A stretch of 64,000 nt of DNA from an uncultured Flavobacteriaceae bacterium (lineage in GTDB: Bacteria; Bacteroidota; Bacteroidia; Flavobacteriales; Flavobacteriaceae), in assembly GCA_947500525.1 (NCBI GenBank), contig CANMSH010000004.1, positions 314,783 through 378,782 of the forward strand, read 5' to 3'. Positions 49,273 through 59,028 of the stretch are shown piece by piece. A program made the translations under genes and the position numbers. The notes below the pieces were generated by a model that saw nothing but the letters and a program-made list of their open reading frames with translations, did not search any database and was not told the origin of the DNA. The stretch's first letter is position 1. Every line of letters starts with the position of its first letter.

Positions 49273-49280
49273 TAATTTTG
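49273..49280 (+). promoter_or_regulatory. Putative -7 box 4 nt before the bamD start
   Basis: TAATTTTG-caaa-ATG; no clear -33 element. Confidence 0.4.
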
Positions 49281-49284
49281 CAAA

Positions 49285-50127
49285 ATGCTAAAAATTGAAA
49301 AAATAGTTGTGCTATTCTTTTTAGTCAGTACTTTGACCGCTTGTAGCGAGTATCAAAAGGTATTAAATAAAGGAAAAGTTGATGCTAGATATAAAATGGC
49401 GACAGAATTATTCGAACAAAAAAAATATTCGAAATCTATTGCCTTATTTGAAAAAGTAATACCTGCGTATGAGAGAAAACCTCAAATGCAACGTATCATG
49501 TATATGGTTGCAGAATCGTATTACTATTCTAAAGACTATGATTTGGCGGCCTATTATTTTAATAGATTCATTGCTAATTATCCGAACAGTTCGAAAATAG
49601 AGGAAGCGGCATATTTGGTAGCGCACAGTTATTATTTGGCTTCGCCTAAATATACAAGAGACCAAAAGGATACCGAGAAGGCCCTTGTTGCTTTTCAGGA
49701 ATACATAGATAAGTATCCTACGAGCGAACGATTGGCTGATGCTAATAAATTTTATGATGAATTGACATTTCGTATTGAAAAGAAATCATTTGAAATTGCT
49801 AGACAATATTACCATGTAGAAGATTATAATGCAGCAGTTGCTGGCTTTGAGAACTTTTTGCAAGAACACATTGGCTCTAGTCTAAAAGAAGAAGCACTTT
49901 ATTTTAAATTCAAAGCAGCGAACGATTTGGCTGTTAACAGTGTAATAGAGAAAAAAGAAAGTCGAATTAAAAATGCACTAACGATTCATGATAAATTTAT
50001 GAAAAGTTTCCCTGAATCGAAAAGGGCAAAAGAAGTAGTTTCTTTACAAAAGAATTTGACGAAAGAATTGAAACAAACAAAAGAACTGATAGAACAATAT
50101 TCAAATAGTACAAATAATGGATTATAA
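49285..50127 (+). CDS. bamD: Outer membrane protein assembly factor BamD
   Basis: LTACSEYQKVLNKG lipobox; TPR-type YYFNRFIANYPNSSKIEEAAYLVAHSYY. Confidence 0.9.
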   Translation: MLKIEKIVVLFFLVSTLTACSEYQKVLNKGKVDARYKMATELFEQKKYSKSIALFEKVIPAYERKPQMQRIMYMVAESYYYSKDYDLAAYYFNRFIANYPNSSKIEEAAYLVAHSYYLASPKYTRDQKDTEKALVAFQEYIDKYPTSERLADANKFYDELTFRIEKKSFEIARQYYHVEDYNAAVAGFENFLQEHIGSSLKEEALYFKFKAANDLAVNSVIEKKESRIKNALTIHDKFMKSFPESKRAKEVVSLQKNLTKELKQTKELIEQYSNSTNNGL

Positions 50128-50449
50128 AAACACTGACGCGGCATTGACAACTGTAACTTACGATAAAGTTAAAATTGAAGAGCCAACAGAAAACATTTAC
50201 CAGTCTATTGCAATTATGGCTAAAAGAGCTTCGCAAATTAGCGAAGATCTAAAGCGCGAATTGGTAGATAAGTTAGAAGAATTTGCTACACATAATGATA
50301 GTTTGGAAGAGGTTTTTGAAAATAAGGAGCAAATTGAAGTTTCTCGTTTTTATGAAAAACTACCTAAGTCTACTGCTATTGCCGTACAGGAATGGTTAGA
50401 AGATAAAATTTACTACAGAGATCCAAAAGAAGCTGATAGCAACGAATAG
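50117..50449 (+). CDS. rpoZ: DNA-directed RNA polymerase omega-like (Rpb6) subunit
   Basis: NIYQSIAIMAKRASQISEDLKRELVDKLEEF; position between bamD and coaBC. Confidence 0.8.
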   Translation: MDYKNTDAALTTVTYDKVKIEEPTENIYQSIAIMAKRASQISEDLKRELVDKLEEFATHNDSLEEVFENKEQIEVSRFYEKLPKSTAIAVQEWLEDKIYYRDPKEADSNE

Positions 50450-51661
50450 ATGTCAGTTTTAAGCGGTAAAAATGTGTTAATAGGCGTTACCGCCGGTATT
50501 GCTGCTTATAAAACAGCACATTTAGTAAGACTTTTTATAAAAGCAGGAGCAAAGGTTCAAGTAATCATGACTCCTGCTTCTAAGGATTTCGTCACTCCTT
50601 TAACACTTTCCACACTGTCTAAAAATCCAGTTCATTCAACTTTTTATAGCAAAGAAGACGAAAACGAATTATGGAATAATCACGTTGAATTGGGCCTTTG
50701 GGCTGATTTGTTTGTCGTTGCGCCTGCTACGGCCAATACGTTGTCGAAAATGGCTAATGGTACTTGTGATAACCTGTTATTGGCCACATATCTTTCTGCC
50801 AAGAGTAAGGTGTATTTTGCACCAGCTATGGACTTAGACATGTATAAGCATCCTTCTACAAAAAACACCTTAGAAAAACTACAAGAATTTGGGAATGTAA
50901 TGATACCTGTAGAAAGTGGGGAATTAGCAAGTGGTTTAGTAGGTGAAGGTAGAATGGCAGAACCACCTACCATTGTTTCTTTTATTGAACAGGATATTTT
51001 GAACTCTTTACCACTAAACGGTAAAAGAGTGCTTATTACCGCCGGTCCAACTTATGAGGCTATTGATCCAGTTCGTTTTATTGGAAATCATTCTTCGGGG
51101 AAGATGGGATTTGAATTAGCTAAATGTGCGGCAAATCTTGGAGCACGGGTTACAATTGTAACGGGTCCTACACATGAAAGAACAGATCATGCTTTGATAG
51201 AAGTTATAAACGTAATGTCGGCACAGGATATGTATGATGCTACGATTAAATGCTTTGACAAGGCTGACATAATGATTGCCGCCGCCGCTGTTGCCGATTA
51301 CAGACCTGCCAAAATTGAAGATCAAAAAATTAAAAAGAAAAGTGACAAGATGTTGATTGAAATGACAAAAACAAAAGACATTTTGGCGTCTATGGGTAAA
51401 CTCAAAAAAGCACAATTTTTGGTAGGCTTTGCATTAGAGACTACAAATGAAGTTGAAAATGCTATAAGTAAATTAGAAAGAAAGAATTTAGACTTAATTG
51501 TATTAAATTCGTTACAGGATAAAGGTGCAGGATTTAAAAATGTTACAAATAAAGTTACTATCATTGATACGTCAAAAGAGCAAAAAGAGTTTCCTTTAAA
51601 GACAAAAACCGAAGTAGCATTAGATATCTTTAATGAAATTATAAGAAGAATACATGCGTAA
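50450..51661 (+). CDS. coaBC: Bifunctional phosphopantothenoylcysteine decarboxylase/phosphopantothenate-cysteine ligase
   Basis: VLIGVTAGIAAYKTAHLVRL; FAPAMDLDMYKHP; ITAGPTYEAIDPVRFIGNHSSGKMG. Confidence 0.95.
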   Translation: MSVLSGKNVLIGVTAGIAAYKTAHLVRLFIKAGAKVQVIMTPASKDFVTPLTLSTLSKNPVHSTFYSKEDENELWNNHVELGLWADLFVVAPATANTLSKMANGTCDNLLLATYLSAKSKVYFAPAMDLDMYKHPSTKNTLEKLQEFGNVMIPVESGELASGLVGEGRMAEPPTIVSFIEQDILNSLPLNGKRVLITAGPTYEAIDPVRFIGNHSSGKMGFELAKCAANLGARVTIVTGPTHERTDHALIEVINVMSAQDMYDATIKCFDKADIMIAAAAVADYRPAKIEDQKIKKKSDKMLIEMTKTKDILASMGKLKKAQFLVGFALETTNEVENAISKLERKNLDLIVLNSLQDKGAGFKNVTNKVTIIDTSKEQKEFPLKTKTEVALDIFNEIIRRIHA

Positions 51662-52544
51662 CTTTTTATACATAGTATGTTATTTTTTTGCCTTACATGT
51701 CGCTGCGCAAGAATTAAATTGTACAGTAACAGTTAATGCAAGTCAAATTCAGAATTCAAACAATCAAGTTTATAAAACCTTAGAAACTGCCATTAATGAG
51801 TATTTTAACAATACGAAATGGACGAATAAAAACTTCAAGGCTCAAGAGAAGATTAAATGCGCCATTATTTTAAATATCTTAGAACAGCCTTCTTCAAATC
51901 AATTCAGAGGCAACATACAAATACAAGTTTCTAGGCCAGTATTTAATTCTACATACCAAACTCCAGTGTTTAATTATAAAGATGATAACTTATCATTCAC
52001 ATATACCGAATTTCAACCATTGAATTTTAATGAGAATAGTTTTGATTCGAATTTAGTATCTATTTTGACGTTCTACGCTTATACAATTCTTGGTATTGAT
52101 GGTGATACTTTTGCCTTGAACGGAGGACAAGAATATCATGTGAAGGCAGAAAAAGTGGTGAACCTTGCCCAACAAGGTGGTTCTAAAGGATGGAATAGAA
52201 AAGATGGGAATGCAACACGTTATCAACTGAATGAAAATTTACTATCTCCTGTTTTCAAAGATTATAGAGTTGCGATGTATGAATATCATATTAATGGATT
52301 GGATAAAATGTCTTCTAATAAAAAGGAGGCAAAGAAAACTATTTCCAAAACGATTCTAAAGATGCAAAATTTGTATAATAGAAGGATAAATGCTTCTCTT
52401 TTAAGGTTGTTTATGGATACTAAGTCTGATGAAATTGTAGATATTTTTTCGGCAGGGCCAAGAACAAATAATGGATCATTGAAAGAAATGTTGTTAAAAA
52501 TATACCCATCGTATGGAACGAAATGGGAGAAAATTAAAATCTAA
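51654..52544 (+). CDS. DUF4835-like protein
   Basis: Signal peptide; ELNCTVTVNASQIQNSNNQVYKTLETAINEYFNNTKWT; between coaBC and recN. Confidence 0.85.
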   Translation: MRNFLYIVCYFFALHVAAQELNCTVTVNASQIQNSNNQVYKTLETAINEYFNNTKWTNKNFKAQEKIKCAIILNILEQPSSNQFRGNIQIQVSRPVFNSTYQTPVFNYKDDNLSFTYTEFQPLNFNENSFDSNLVSILTFYAYTILGIDGDTFALNGGQEYHVKAEKVVNLAQQGGSKGWNRKDGNATRYQLNENLLSPVFKDYRVAMYEYHINGLDKMSSNKKEAKKTISKTILKMQNLYNRRINASLLRLFMDTKSDEIVDIFSAGPRTNNGSLKEMLLKIYPSYGTKWEKIKI

Positions 52545-52630
52545 AATTTTAGAATAATTTTAAACAATTTATTTTAAGTTTGATGAGTGTTATAAACACT
52601 CATTTTTTATTTAAATTATATAGTTTTAAC

Positions 52631-54283
52631 ATGCTCCAAAAGCTTACCATTAAAAATTTTGCTTTAATTGATCATCTCGAAATGAATTTTAACGAGGGGT
52701 TCACGATCATTACTGGAGAAACTGGTGCCGGTAAATCAATTCTTTTAGGAGGGTTGTCTTTGATTTTAGGAAAGAGAGCCGATATGTCTTCTTTAAAAGA
52801 CAAAGGGAAGAAATGTGTCATTGAAGGTGAATTTTCGATCGAAAAATATAAGTTGCAACTATTTTTTGAAGCGAATGATATCGATTATGAAGATGTATCA
52901 ATTATTAGACGAGAAATTTTACCAAGTGGAAAATCTCGCGCTTTTGTAAATGACACCCCCGTTGTTTTAAGTAAGTTAAATGAATTGAGTGATAAATTAG
53001 TCGATCTCCATTCTCAGCATGAAACATTACAGTTAGCAAACGTAAATTTTCAGTTTAAAATAATTGATGCCTTAGCCCAAAATAGCGACTATCTTGATTC
53101 ATATATAAAAGGTATCGATGTTTATAATGATTTGAAAGCAGCCTTACAAGAATTACTTGATAATCAAAAAGAGGCAAAGCAACAGTATGACTATAATCTT
53201 TTCTTATTTCAAGAATTAGAACAGGCCAATTTTGAGGAAGGTGAACAAGAAGTTTTAGAAGAAGCTTTAGAGAAATTAAACAATGTTGAGGCCATTAAGC
53301 AATCACTTGCAGAAGCACTTAGTTTAACCAATAATGAGGAATTTGGGATAAAAACAAATATAAATGCTCTTAAGAATAGTATCATCAAAATTTCTTCCTA
53401 CAGCAAAGAATATCAAAGTTTAGCTGAAAGGATTACAAGCCTAGATATTGAACTAGATGATATCTCAAGTGAGCTAGAGAATGCCGACGAAGCTATCGAT
53501 ATCAGCCCTCAAGAAATACGGGCGTATGATGAGCGTCTTAAATTGATCTATGATGTTCAAAAAAAACACTCAGTATCTACTATATCAGAATTGTTAGAGA
53601 TTAAAGAAGTACTCTCTAAAAAGTTAGATCAAGTAGATAATGCGACTGAAATTATAGAAATAAAGAATAAAGAAATTGATGCAGTAGAGGAAAAGCTGAA
53701 TAAATTAGCGGCACAAATTCATAAAAGAAGGGCAAAGATATTGCCAAATTTCAAAAAAACGCTCGAAGAAAATTTAGCCAATTTAGCAATGAAGAATACT
53801 AGATTTTCGATAAGCCTGAAAGAAAAAGATACTTTTTTTACGAATGGCAAAGACGAATTAGAATTGTTGTTTTCTGCGAATAAAGGATCAGACTATAAAC
53901 CTCTTAAGAAGGTTGCTTCGGGAGGAGAAATGTCACGAATGATGTTGTCGGTAAAATTTCTTTTAAGTCAACATACAAGCTTACCTACTATTCTCTTTGA
54001 CGAAATAGATACAGGAGTCTCAGGAGAGGTCTCGAATAAGATGGCGGGCATTATGAAAGAAATGAGTAATCATATGCAAGTAATAAGTATTACACATTTA
54101 CCACAAATTGCAGCGAAAGGAGATCATCATTTTAAAGTATTTAAGGAAGATATTGATGGGAAAACTAAAACGGATGTGAAAGTACTTGACAACAAAGAAA
54201 GAATTAATGAATTAGCTGAAATGCTAGGAGGCAAGGATATAGCAGAATCTGCTATAGAACATGCGAAACAATTATTGAGTTAA
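52631..54283 (+). CDS. recN: DNA repair protein RecN
   Basis: MLQKLTIKNFALIDHLEMNFNEGFTIITGETGAGKSILLGGLSLILG; FDEIDTGVSGEVSNKM. Confidence 0.95.
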   Translation: MLQKLTIKNFALIDHLEMNFNEGFTIITGETGAGKSILLGGLSLILGKRADMSSLKDKGKKCVIEGEFSIEKYKLQLFFEANDIDYEDVSIIRREILPSGKSRAFVNDTPVVLSKLNELSDKLVDLHSQHETLQLANVNFQFKIIDALAQNSDYLDSYIKGIDVYNDLKAALQELLDNQKEAKQQYDYNLFLFQELEQANFEEGEQEVLEEALEKLNNVEAIKQSLAEALSLTNNEEFGIKTNINALKNSIIKISSYSKEYQSLAERITSLDIELDDISSELENADEAIDISPQEIRAYDERLKLIYDVQKKHSVSTISELLEIKEVLSKKLDQVDNATEIIEIKNKEIDAVEEKLNKLAAQIHKRRAKILPNFKKTLEENLANLAMKNTRFSISLKEKDTFFTNGKDELELLFSANKGSDYKPLKKVASGGEMSRMMLSVKFLLSQHTSLPTILFDEIDTGVSGEVSNKMAGIMKEMSNHMQVISITHLPQIAAKGDHHFKVFKEDIDGKTKTDVKVLDNKERINELAEMLGGKDIAESAIEHAKQLLS

Positions 54284-54343
54284 GTATTTATATTTAAATT
54301 ATTGACTTAAATTTGTATTACGAAAAGATAAATTATTATATAT

Positions 54344-55156
54344 ATGTATAACTTACTAAAAGGAAAACGAGGGATAATATTTGGAGCGTTAGATGCAAAT
54401 TCAATTGCTTGGAAAACTGCAGAAAGGGCGCATGAGGAAGGAGCTAAATTTGTATTGACCAATGCACCAATTGCTATGCGAATGGGTGCTATTAAAGAAC
54501 TAGCTGAAAAAACGAGTTCAGAGATTATTCCAGCTGATGCTACTTCAATGGATGACTTAAATAATTTAGTTGAAAAAGCGACTGAAATTCTCGGTGGTAA
54601 ATTAGATTTTGTATTGCATTCTATAGGAATGTCTGTAAACGTTCGAAAAGGTAAACACTATACTGAATCAAATTATGATTTTACAACTAAGGGTTGGGAT
54701 GTGTCTGCAGTATCATTTCATAAAGTTATGAATGTACTTTACAAACAAGACGCTATGAATGAATGGGGGTCTATTGTAGCCTTAACATATATGGCCGCAC
54801 AACGTGTTTTTCCTGACTATAATGATATGGCTGATAATAAAGCATATTTAGAGTCAATCGCTAGAAGTTTTGGATATTTCTTTGGTACAGATAAAAAGGT
54901 TCGGGTAAATACAATTTCTCAATCGCCAACTCCAACTACTGCGGGACAGGGAGTTAAGGGTTTCGATGGATTTTTAGCTTACGCTGATAAAATGTCACCT
55001 CTAGGAAACGCTACTGCCCAAGAATGTGCCGATTACACAGTTTCATTGTTCTCAGATTTGACGAAAAAAGTTACATTGCAAAATTTATTTCATGATGGAG
55101 GATTTTCAAATATGGGAGTTAGCCAATCGGTTATGGACTATTTTGTTGATAACTAG
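54344..55156 (+). CDS. fabI: Enoyl-[acyl-carrier-protein] reductase (NADH)
   Basis: LLKGKRGIIFGALDANSIAWKTAERAHEEGA; VLHSIGMS; SDLTKKVTLQNLFHDGGFSNMG. Confidence 0.93.
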   Translation: MYNLLKGKRGIIFGALDANSIAWKTAERAHEEGAKFVLTNAPIAMRMGAIKELAEKTSSEIIPADATSMDDLNNLVEKATEILGGKLDFVLHSIGMSVNVRKGKHYTESNYDFTTKGWDVSAVSFHKVMNVLYKQDAMNEWGSIVALTYMAAQRVFPDYNDMADNKAYLESIARSFGYFFGTDKKVRVNTISQSPTPTTAGQGVKGFDGFLAYADKMSPLGNATAQECADYTVSLFSDLTKKVTLQNLFHDGGFSNMGVSQSVMDYFVDN

Positions 55157-55288
55157 TAGAATAAAATGAATGGAAGACATTGGCTACGAGCTTAGAATTT
55201 ATTTAAATTAGTATAATTTTTTAAGTGAATGAACGTTCTATATATTGAGAATGTAGCTATATAGCATCTATTTCTAAAAAAAAATCTA

Positions 55289-56470
55289 ATGAAAGAAAAA
55301 ATTACTTTAACATTTTTACTATTTTTTGCATTGCTTTCTATACAAGCGAATGCAGATAATGGTGCGACGAAAGCTGTCGCTCCACCTGCTAATGATGATT
55401 GTGCGAATGCAACATCATTAACTGTAAATACAAACTTCTTGTGTACAGCAGTTTCTACAGGAACTGTAGCAGAAGCCACTGCTTCGACGACTCCTAATGC
55501 ATGTCCGGGTTCTGCCACGAATGCTAATAATGATGTTTGGTTCAAATTTGTAGCAATAAGTAATGAGCACAGAATTGAACTTCAAAACATTACCGGTTCT
55601 CAAACGAACTTGTACCATTCGGTATTTGATGCAGGAACTTCGGGAGATTGTTCGGCGCTAACCGCAAGCGACGCTATCTTTTGTAGTGATCCTAATACTA
55701 GTAATCTAACAGCTTTAACAGTTGGAAACACCTATTATATTCGAGTGTTCGCTAATGATGCAGGTTCACATGATACGACTTTTGATATATGCGTAGGTAC
55801 AACACCTGCACCTCCGGCAAACGATGATTGTATTGATGCTGTTGTGGCATCTTCTTTTCCTTTCAATGTAGCTGTTGATGCATCAATGGCGACAAATAAT
55901 GGTGGTTTTGTTGATGTAGCGGGTTGTGGAGGAGCAATGAATGATGGTGTTTGGTATGAAATGGTTGGAGATGGTAGTAACGTCACTGTTACTGTAACTC
56001 CTACAGCATGGGATGCTAAAATTGCTGTTTACACGGGTTCATGTGGAACGTTTACATGTATAGCTGAGTCTAATACGGGAGGAGTGAGCAATGTTGAAAC
56101 CGAAACGTTTACTTCAACTGCTGGTGTTACCTATTATATAAATATTGGTCACCCGAGTGGAGCTTCTGATTTTGCAGAAGGAACTTTTAACTTACAAATA
56201 TCGTTATCGGGCCTTTCTATTGATGATTTAGTTTCTAAAGGTTTTTCATATTTCCCGAATCCAGTTAGAGGAGGTGAATTGAAGATGAATGCTAATGAGA
56301 ATATTAAAAGTATTAATGTATATAATATGATTGGGCAAGAAGTGAAAAGAATTGCGTTATCAAATGTGTTTTCATATAAATTAGATATGTCTGATCTTTC
56401 TGATGGAGTCTATTTTATAAGGGCCGAAGTTGGCGATAGTACAGGTACATTTAAAATTATAAAAAAATAG
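55289..56470 (+). CDS. Secreted protein with T9SS type A sorting domain
   Basis: Two PPANDDC modules; C-terminal YFPNPVRGGELKMNANENIKSINVYNMIGQEVKRI...GVYFIRAEVGDSTGTFKIIKK. Confidence 0.9.
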   Translation: MKEKITLTFLLFFALLSIQANADNGATKAVAPPANDDCANATSLTVNTNFLCTAVSTGTVAEATASTTPNACPGSATNANNDVWFKFVAISNEHRIELQNITGSQTNLYHSVFDAGTSGDCSALTASDAIFCSDPNTSNLTALTVGNTYYIRVFANDAGSHDTTFDICVGTTPAPPANDDCIDAVVASSFPFNVAVDASMATNNGGFVDVAGCGGAMNDGVWYEMVGDGSNVTVTVTPTAWDAKIAVYTGSCGTFTCIAESNTGGVSNVETETFTSTAGVTYYINIGHPSGASDFAEGTFNLQISLSGLSIDDLVSKGFSYFPNPVRGGELKMNANENIKSINVYNMIGQEVKRIALSNVFSYKLDMSDLSDGVYFIRAEVGDSTGTFKIIKK

Positions 56471-56487
56471 ATTATTTATATTTTTGT

Positions 56488-56517
56488 AAAAGCCCTCTAA
56501 TGTAGAGGGCTTTTTTT
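56488..56517. terminator. Intrinsic terminator
   Basis: AAAAGCCCTCTAatgTAGAGGGCTTTTTTT. Confidence 0.8.
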
Positions 56518-56546
56518 ATTTTTGGTACGCCACAAAATATAAGACG

Positions 56547-57542
56547 ATTAATTATTCTATTATCATACCAGTTTATAATCGACCTGATGAGTTAGAAGAA
56601 CTGTTAAACAGTCTAACTACTCAAACACTTAAACATAACTTTCAAGTTATAATAGTAGAAGACGGTTCTGAAATTAGTTCTAAGCATGTTGTTGATAGTT
56701 TCTCAAATAGATTAAATCTAGATTATTTGTCAAAACCCAATTCGGGTCCCGGATTAACTAGGAATTACGGTATGAATCATGCGAAAGGTGATTATTTCAT
56801 TATACTTGATTCTGATTGTATATTGCCTAAAACATATTTAGAAGAAGTTAATAATGCCCTCGAAACGCATTTTACTGATATTTATGGTGGTGCTGATGCT
56901 GCCCATAGTAGTTTTACACCAATTCAGAAAGCAATTAATTTCTCAATGACCTCATTACTGACAACGGGAGGAATTAGAGGTAGTGAAAAAGTAAAGACGA
57001 AGTTTCAACCTAGAAGCTTTAATATGGGTTTATCAAGAAAAGCGTTTCAGGTAACTAAAGGGTTCAGTACCCAACGTTTTGGAGAAGATATTGAATTAAC
57101 ATTTAGATTGTGGAATGCTAATTTTGAATCCCAATTCATAGAGCGAGCTTTTGTGTTTCATAAAAGAAGAACGACCTGGAGAAACTTTTTTAAACAGGTG
57201 TTCAATTTTGGAGCAGCAAGACCAATTTTAAATCGATTATACCCAGAAACAGCCAAAATAACGTATTGGTTTCCAACCATATTTATTGTTGGCTTGATAG
57301 TATCTATTTTATTTATAGCAGTTATTGGATTCAAGTGGTTCTTGTTGTGTTATGGCTTATATTTTATTTGTATTTTACTCGTTAGTTTTTTTAAAAATAA
57401 AAGCCTTAAAGTGGCAATACTCAGCATGTACGCAACATTTCTTCAATTTTGTGGATATGGAATCGGGTTTTTACGTTCTTTTTTTAGACTAAACCTTTTA
57501 GGTAAATCGGTTAAAGATACATTCCCTAGAATGTTTTCGTAA
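56547..57542 (+). CDS. GT2-family glycosyltransferase; conserved N-terminus lacks a canonical start codon
   Basis: Open frame upstream of called start reads ...KT-INYSIIIPVYNRPDELEELLNSLTTQTLKHNFQVIIVEDGSEISSKHVV...NSGPGLTRNYGMNHAKGDYFIILDSDC; codon at 56547 is ATT. Confidence 0.8.
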   Translation: MNYSIIIPVYNRPDELEELLNSLTTQTLKHNFQVIIVEDGSEISSKHVVDSFSNRLNLDYLSKPNSGPGLTRNYGMNHAKGDYFIILDSDCILPKTYLEEVNNALETHFTDIYGGADAAHSSFTPIQKAINFSMTSLLTTGGIRGSEKVKTKFQPRSFNMGLSRKAFQVTKGFSTQRFGEDIELTFRLWNANFESQFIERAFVFHKRRTTWRNFFKQVFNFGAARPILNRLYPETAKITYWFPTIFIVGLIVSILFIAVIGFKWFLLCYGLYFICILLVSFFKNKSLKVAILSMYATFLQFCGYGIGFLRSFFRLNLLGKSVKDTFPRMFS

Positions 57543-57568
57543 TTCTACTATTTATTATATACATTCAC

Positions 57569-57576
57569 TATTTTTG
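57569..57576 (+). promoter_or_regulatory. Putative -7 box of the CBS-type gene
   Basis: TATTTTTG, 17 nt before ATG 57594; no clear -33 element. Confidence 0.35.
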
Positions 57577-57593
57577 CACTCTAAAACCCAAGA

Positions 57594-58955
57594 ATGGAGT
57601 ACGCAAAAAATATCTTAGAGACAATTGGAAATACGCCGTTGGTCAAATTAAATACTATTACCAATAGTATGGAACCTTTAGTGCTAGCAAAAGTTGAGAC
57701 TTTTAATCCTGGAAATTCTGTAAAAGATCGAATGGCTTTGAAAATGGTTGAAGATGCAGAAGCCGATGGTCGACTTAAACCTGGTGGAACAATTATCGAA
57801 GGAACTTCTGGAAATACGGGTATGGGACTCGCTTTGGCTGCTATTGTAAAAGGCTATAAATGTATTTTTGTTATTACAGATAAGCAATCGAAAGAAAAGA
57901 TGGATATTTTGAGGGCAGTTGGGGCTGAAGTCATTGTTTGTCCAACGAATGTAGAACCCGAAGATGAAAGATCGTATTATTCTGTTTCTAAAAGGTTGGG
58001 ACAAGAAATTCCGAATTCTTGGTATGTAAATCAATATGATAACCCTTCAAACGCTATAGCGCATTATGAACAGACTGGTCCAGAAATTTGGAAGCAAACT
58101 GATGGTAAGATTACCCATTTTGTTGTTGGAGTAGGTACTGGTGGAACTATTTCTGGAGTGGGAAAATATTTGAAAGAGCAAAATCCCGATATAAAAGTTT
58201 GGGGCGTAGATACCTATGGCAGTGTGTTTAAGAAATATCACGAAACAGGTATTTTCGATGAAAACGAAATATATCCATACATCACAGAAGGTATTGGAGA
58301 AGATATTTTACCCGAAAACGTAGATTTTAGTGTTATTGACGGATTTACCAAAGTAACAGATAAAGATGCGGCTGTTTATACGAGAAAGCTGGCTAAAGAA
58401 GAAGGGATTTTTGTTGGGAATTCTGCAGGATCGGCAATTAAAGGAACCCTTCAATTGACGGAAAAATTCTCTAAAGACGATGTTGTAGTAGTATTGTTTC
58501 ATGATCATGGAAGTAGATATGTTGGTAAAATGTTTAATGATGACTGGATGCGGGATAGAGGATTTTTAGATGAAGAAATAACAGTGGCCAACGACCTAAT
58601 AAAAAAGCATATAGATAAGCCCTTGGTGACGGTAAAGACTGAAGAACTTGTATCTCATGCCATTGACAGAATGAGGCAGTTTGATATTTCTCAAATTCCT
58701 GTTGTTGATACAACTGGTTTCGTTGGATCGGTTGATGAAAGCGACTTATTTAGAGGTTATTTTGAAGATAAAAACATTGCGGACAAACCTATAAAAGAAG
58801 TAATGCGGGCGCCTTTTCCTGTAGTGTCAAAGGAAACTCCCGTTGAGCAAGTTTCAAAGCTAATAAATAAAGAAAATGAAGCCGTATTAGTAGATTTAGA
58901 AAACGGCAACTTTCACATTATTACCAAACATGATGTGATTAACGTGATTAATTAA
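57594..58955 (+). CDS. PLP-dependent cysteine/cystathionine beta-synthase with C-terminal CBS domains
   Basis: LETIGNTPLVKLN, NPGNSVKDRMALKM, EGTSGNTGMGLA; C-terminal CBS-domain pair. Confidence 0.92.
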   Translation: MEYAKNILETIGNTPLVKLNTITNSMEPLVLAKVETFNPGNSVKDRMALKMVEDAEADGRLKPGGTIIEGTSGNTGMGLALAAIVKGYKCIFVITDKQSKEKMDILRAVGAEVIVCPTNVEPEDERSYYSVSKRLGQEIPNSWYVNQYDNPSNAIAHYEQTGPEIWKQTDGKITHFVVGVGTGGTISGVGKYLKEQNPDIKVWGVDTYGSVFKKYHETGIFDENEIYPYITEGIGEDILPENVDFSVIDGFTKVTDKDAAVYTRKLAKEEGIFVGNSAGSAIKGTLQLTEKFSKDDVVVVLFHDHGSRYVGKMFNDDWMRDRGFLDEEITVANDLIKKHIDKPLVTVKTEELVSHAIDRMRQFDISQIPVVDTTGFVGSVDESDLFRGYFEDKNIADKPIKEVMRAPFPVVSKETPVEQVSKLINKENEAVLVDLENGNFHIITKHDVINVIN

Positions 58956-59028
58956 CTGTTTTCATTTACTCATTTTAGTTAAGTAAGTACTGCTATTTCT
59001 TGGCGGTCAAAATGTATATTTTCCCAAC

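Noticed and set aside
57684-58034. 116-aa minus-strand ORF
   Set aside because: Antisense to the PLP/CBS enzyme gene
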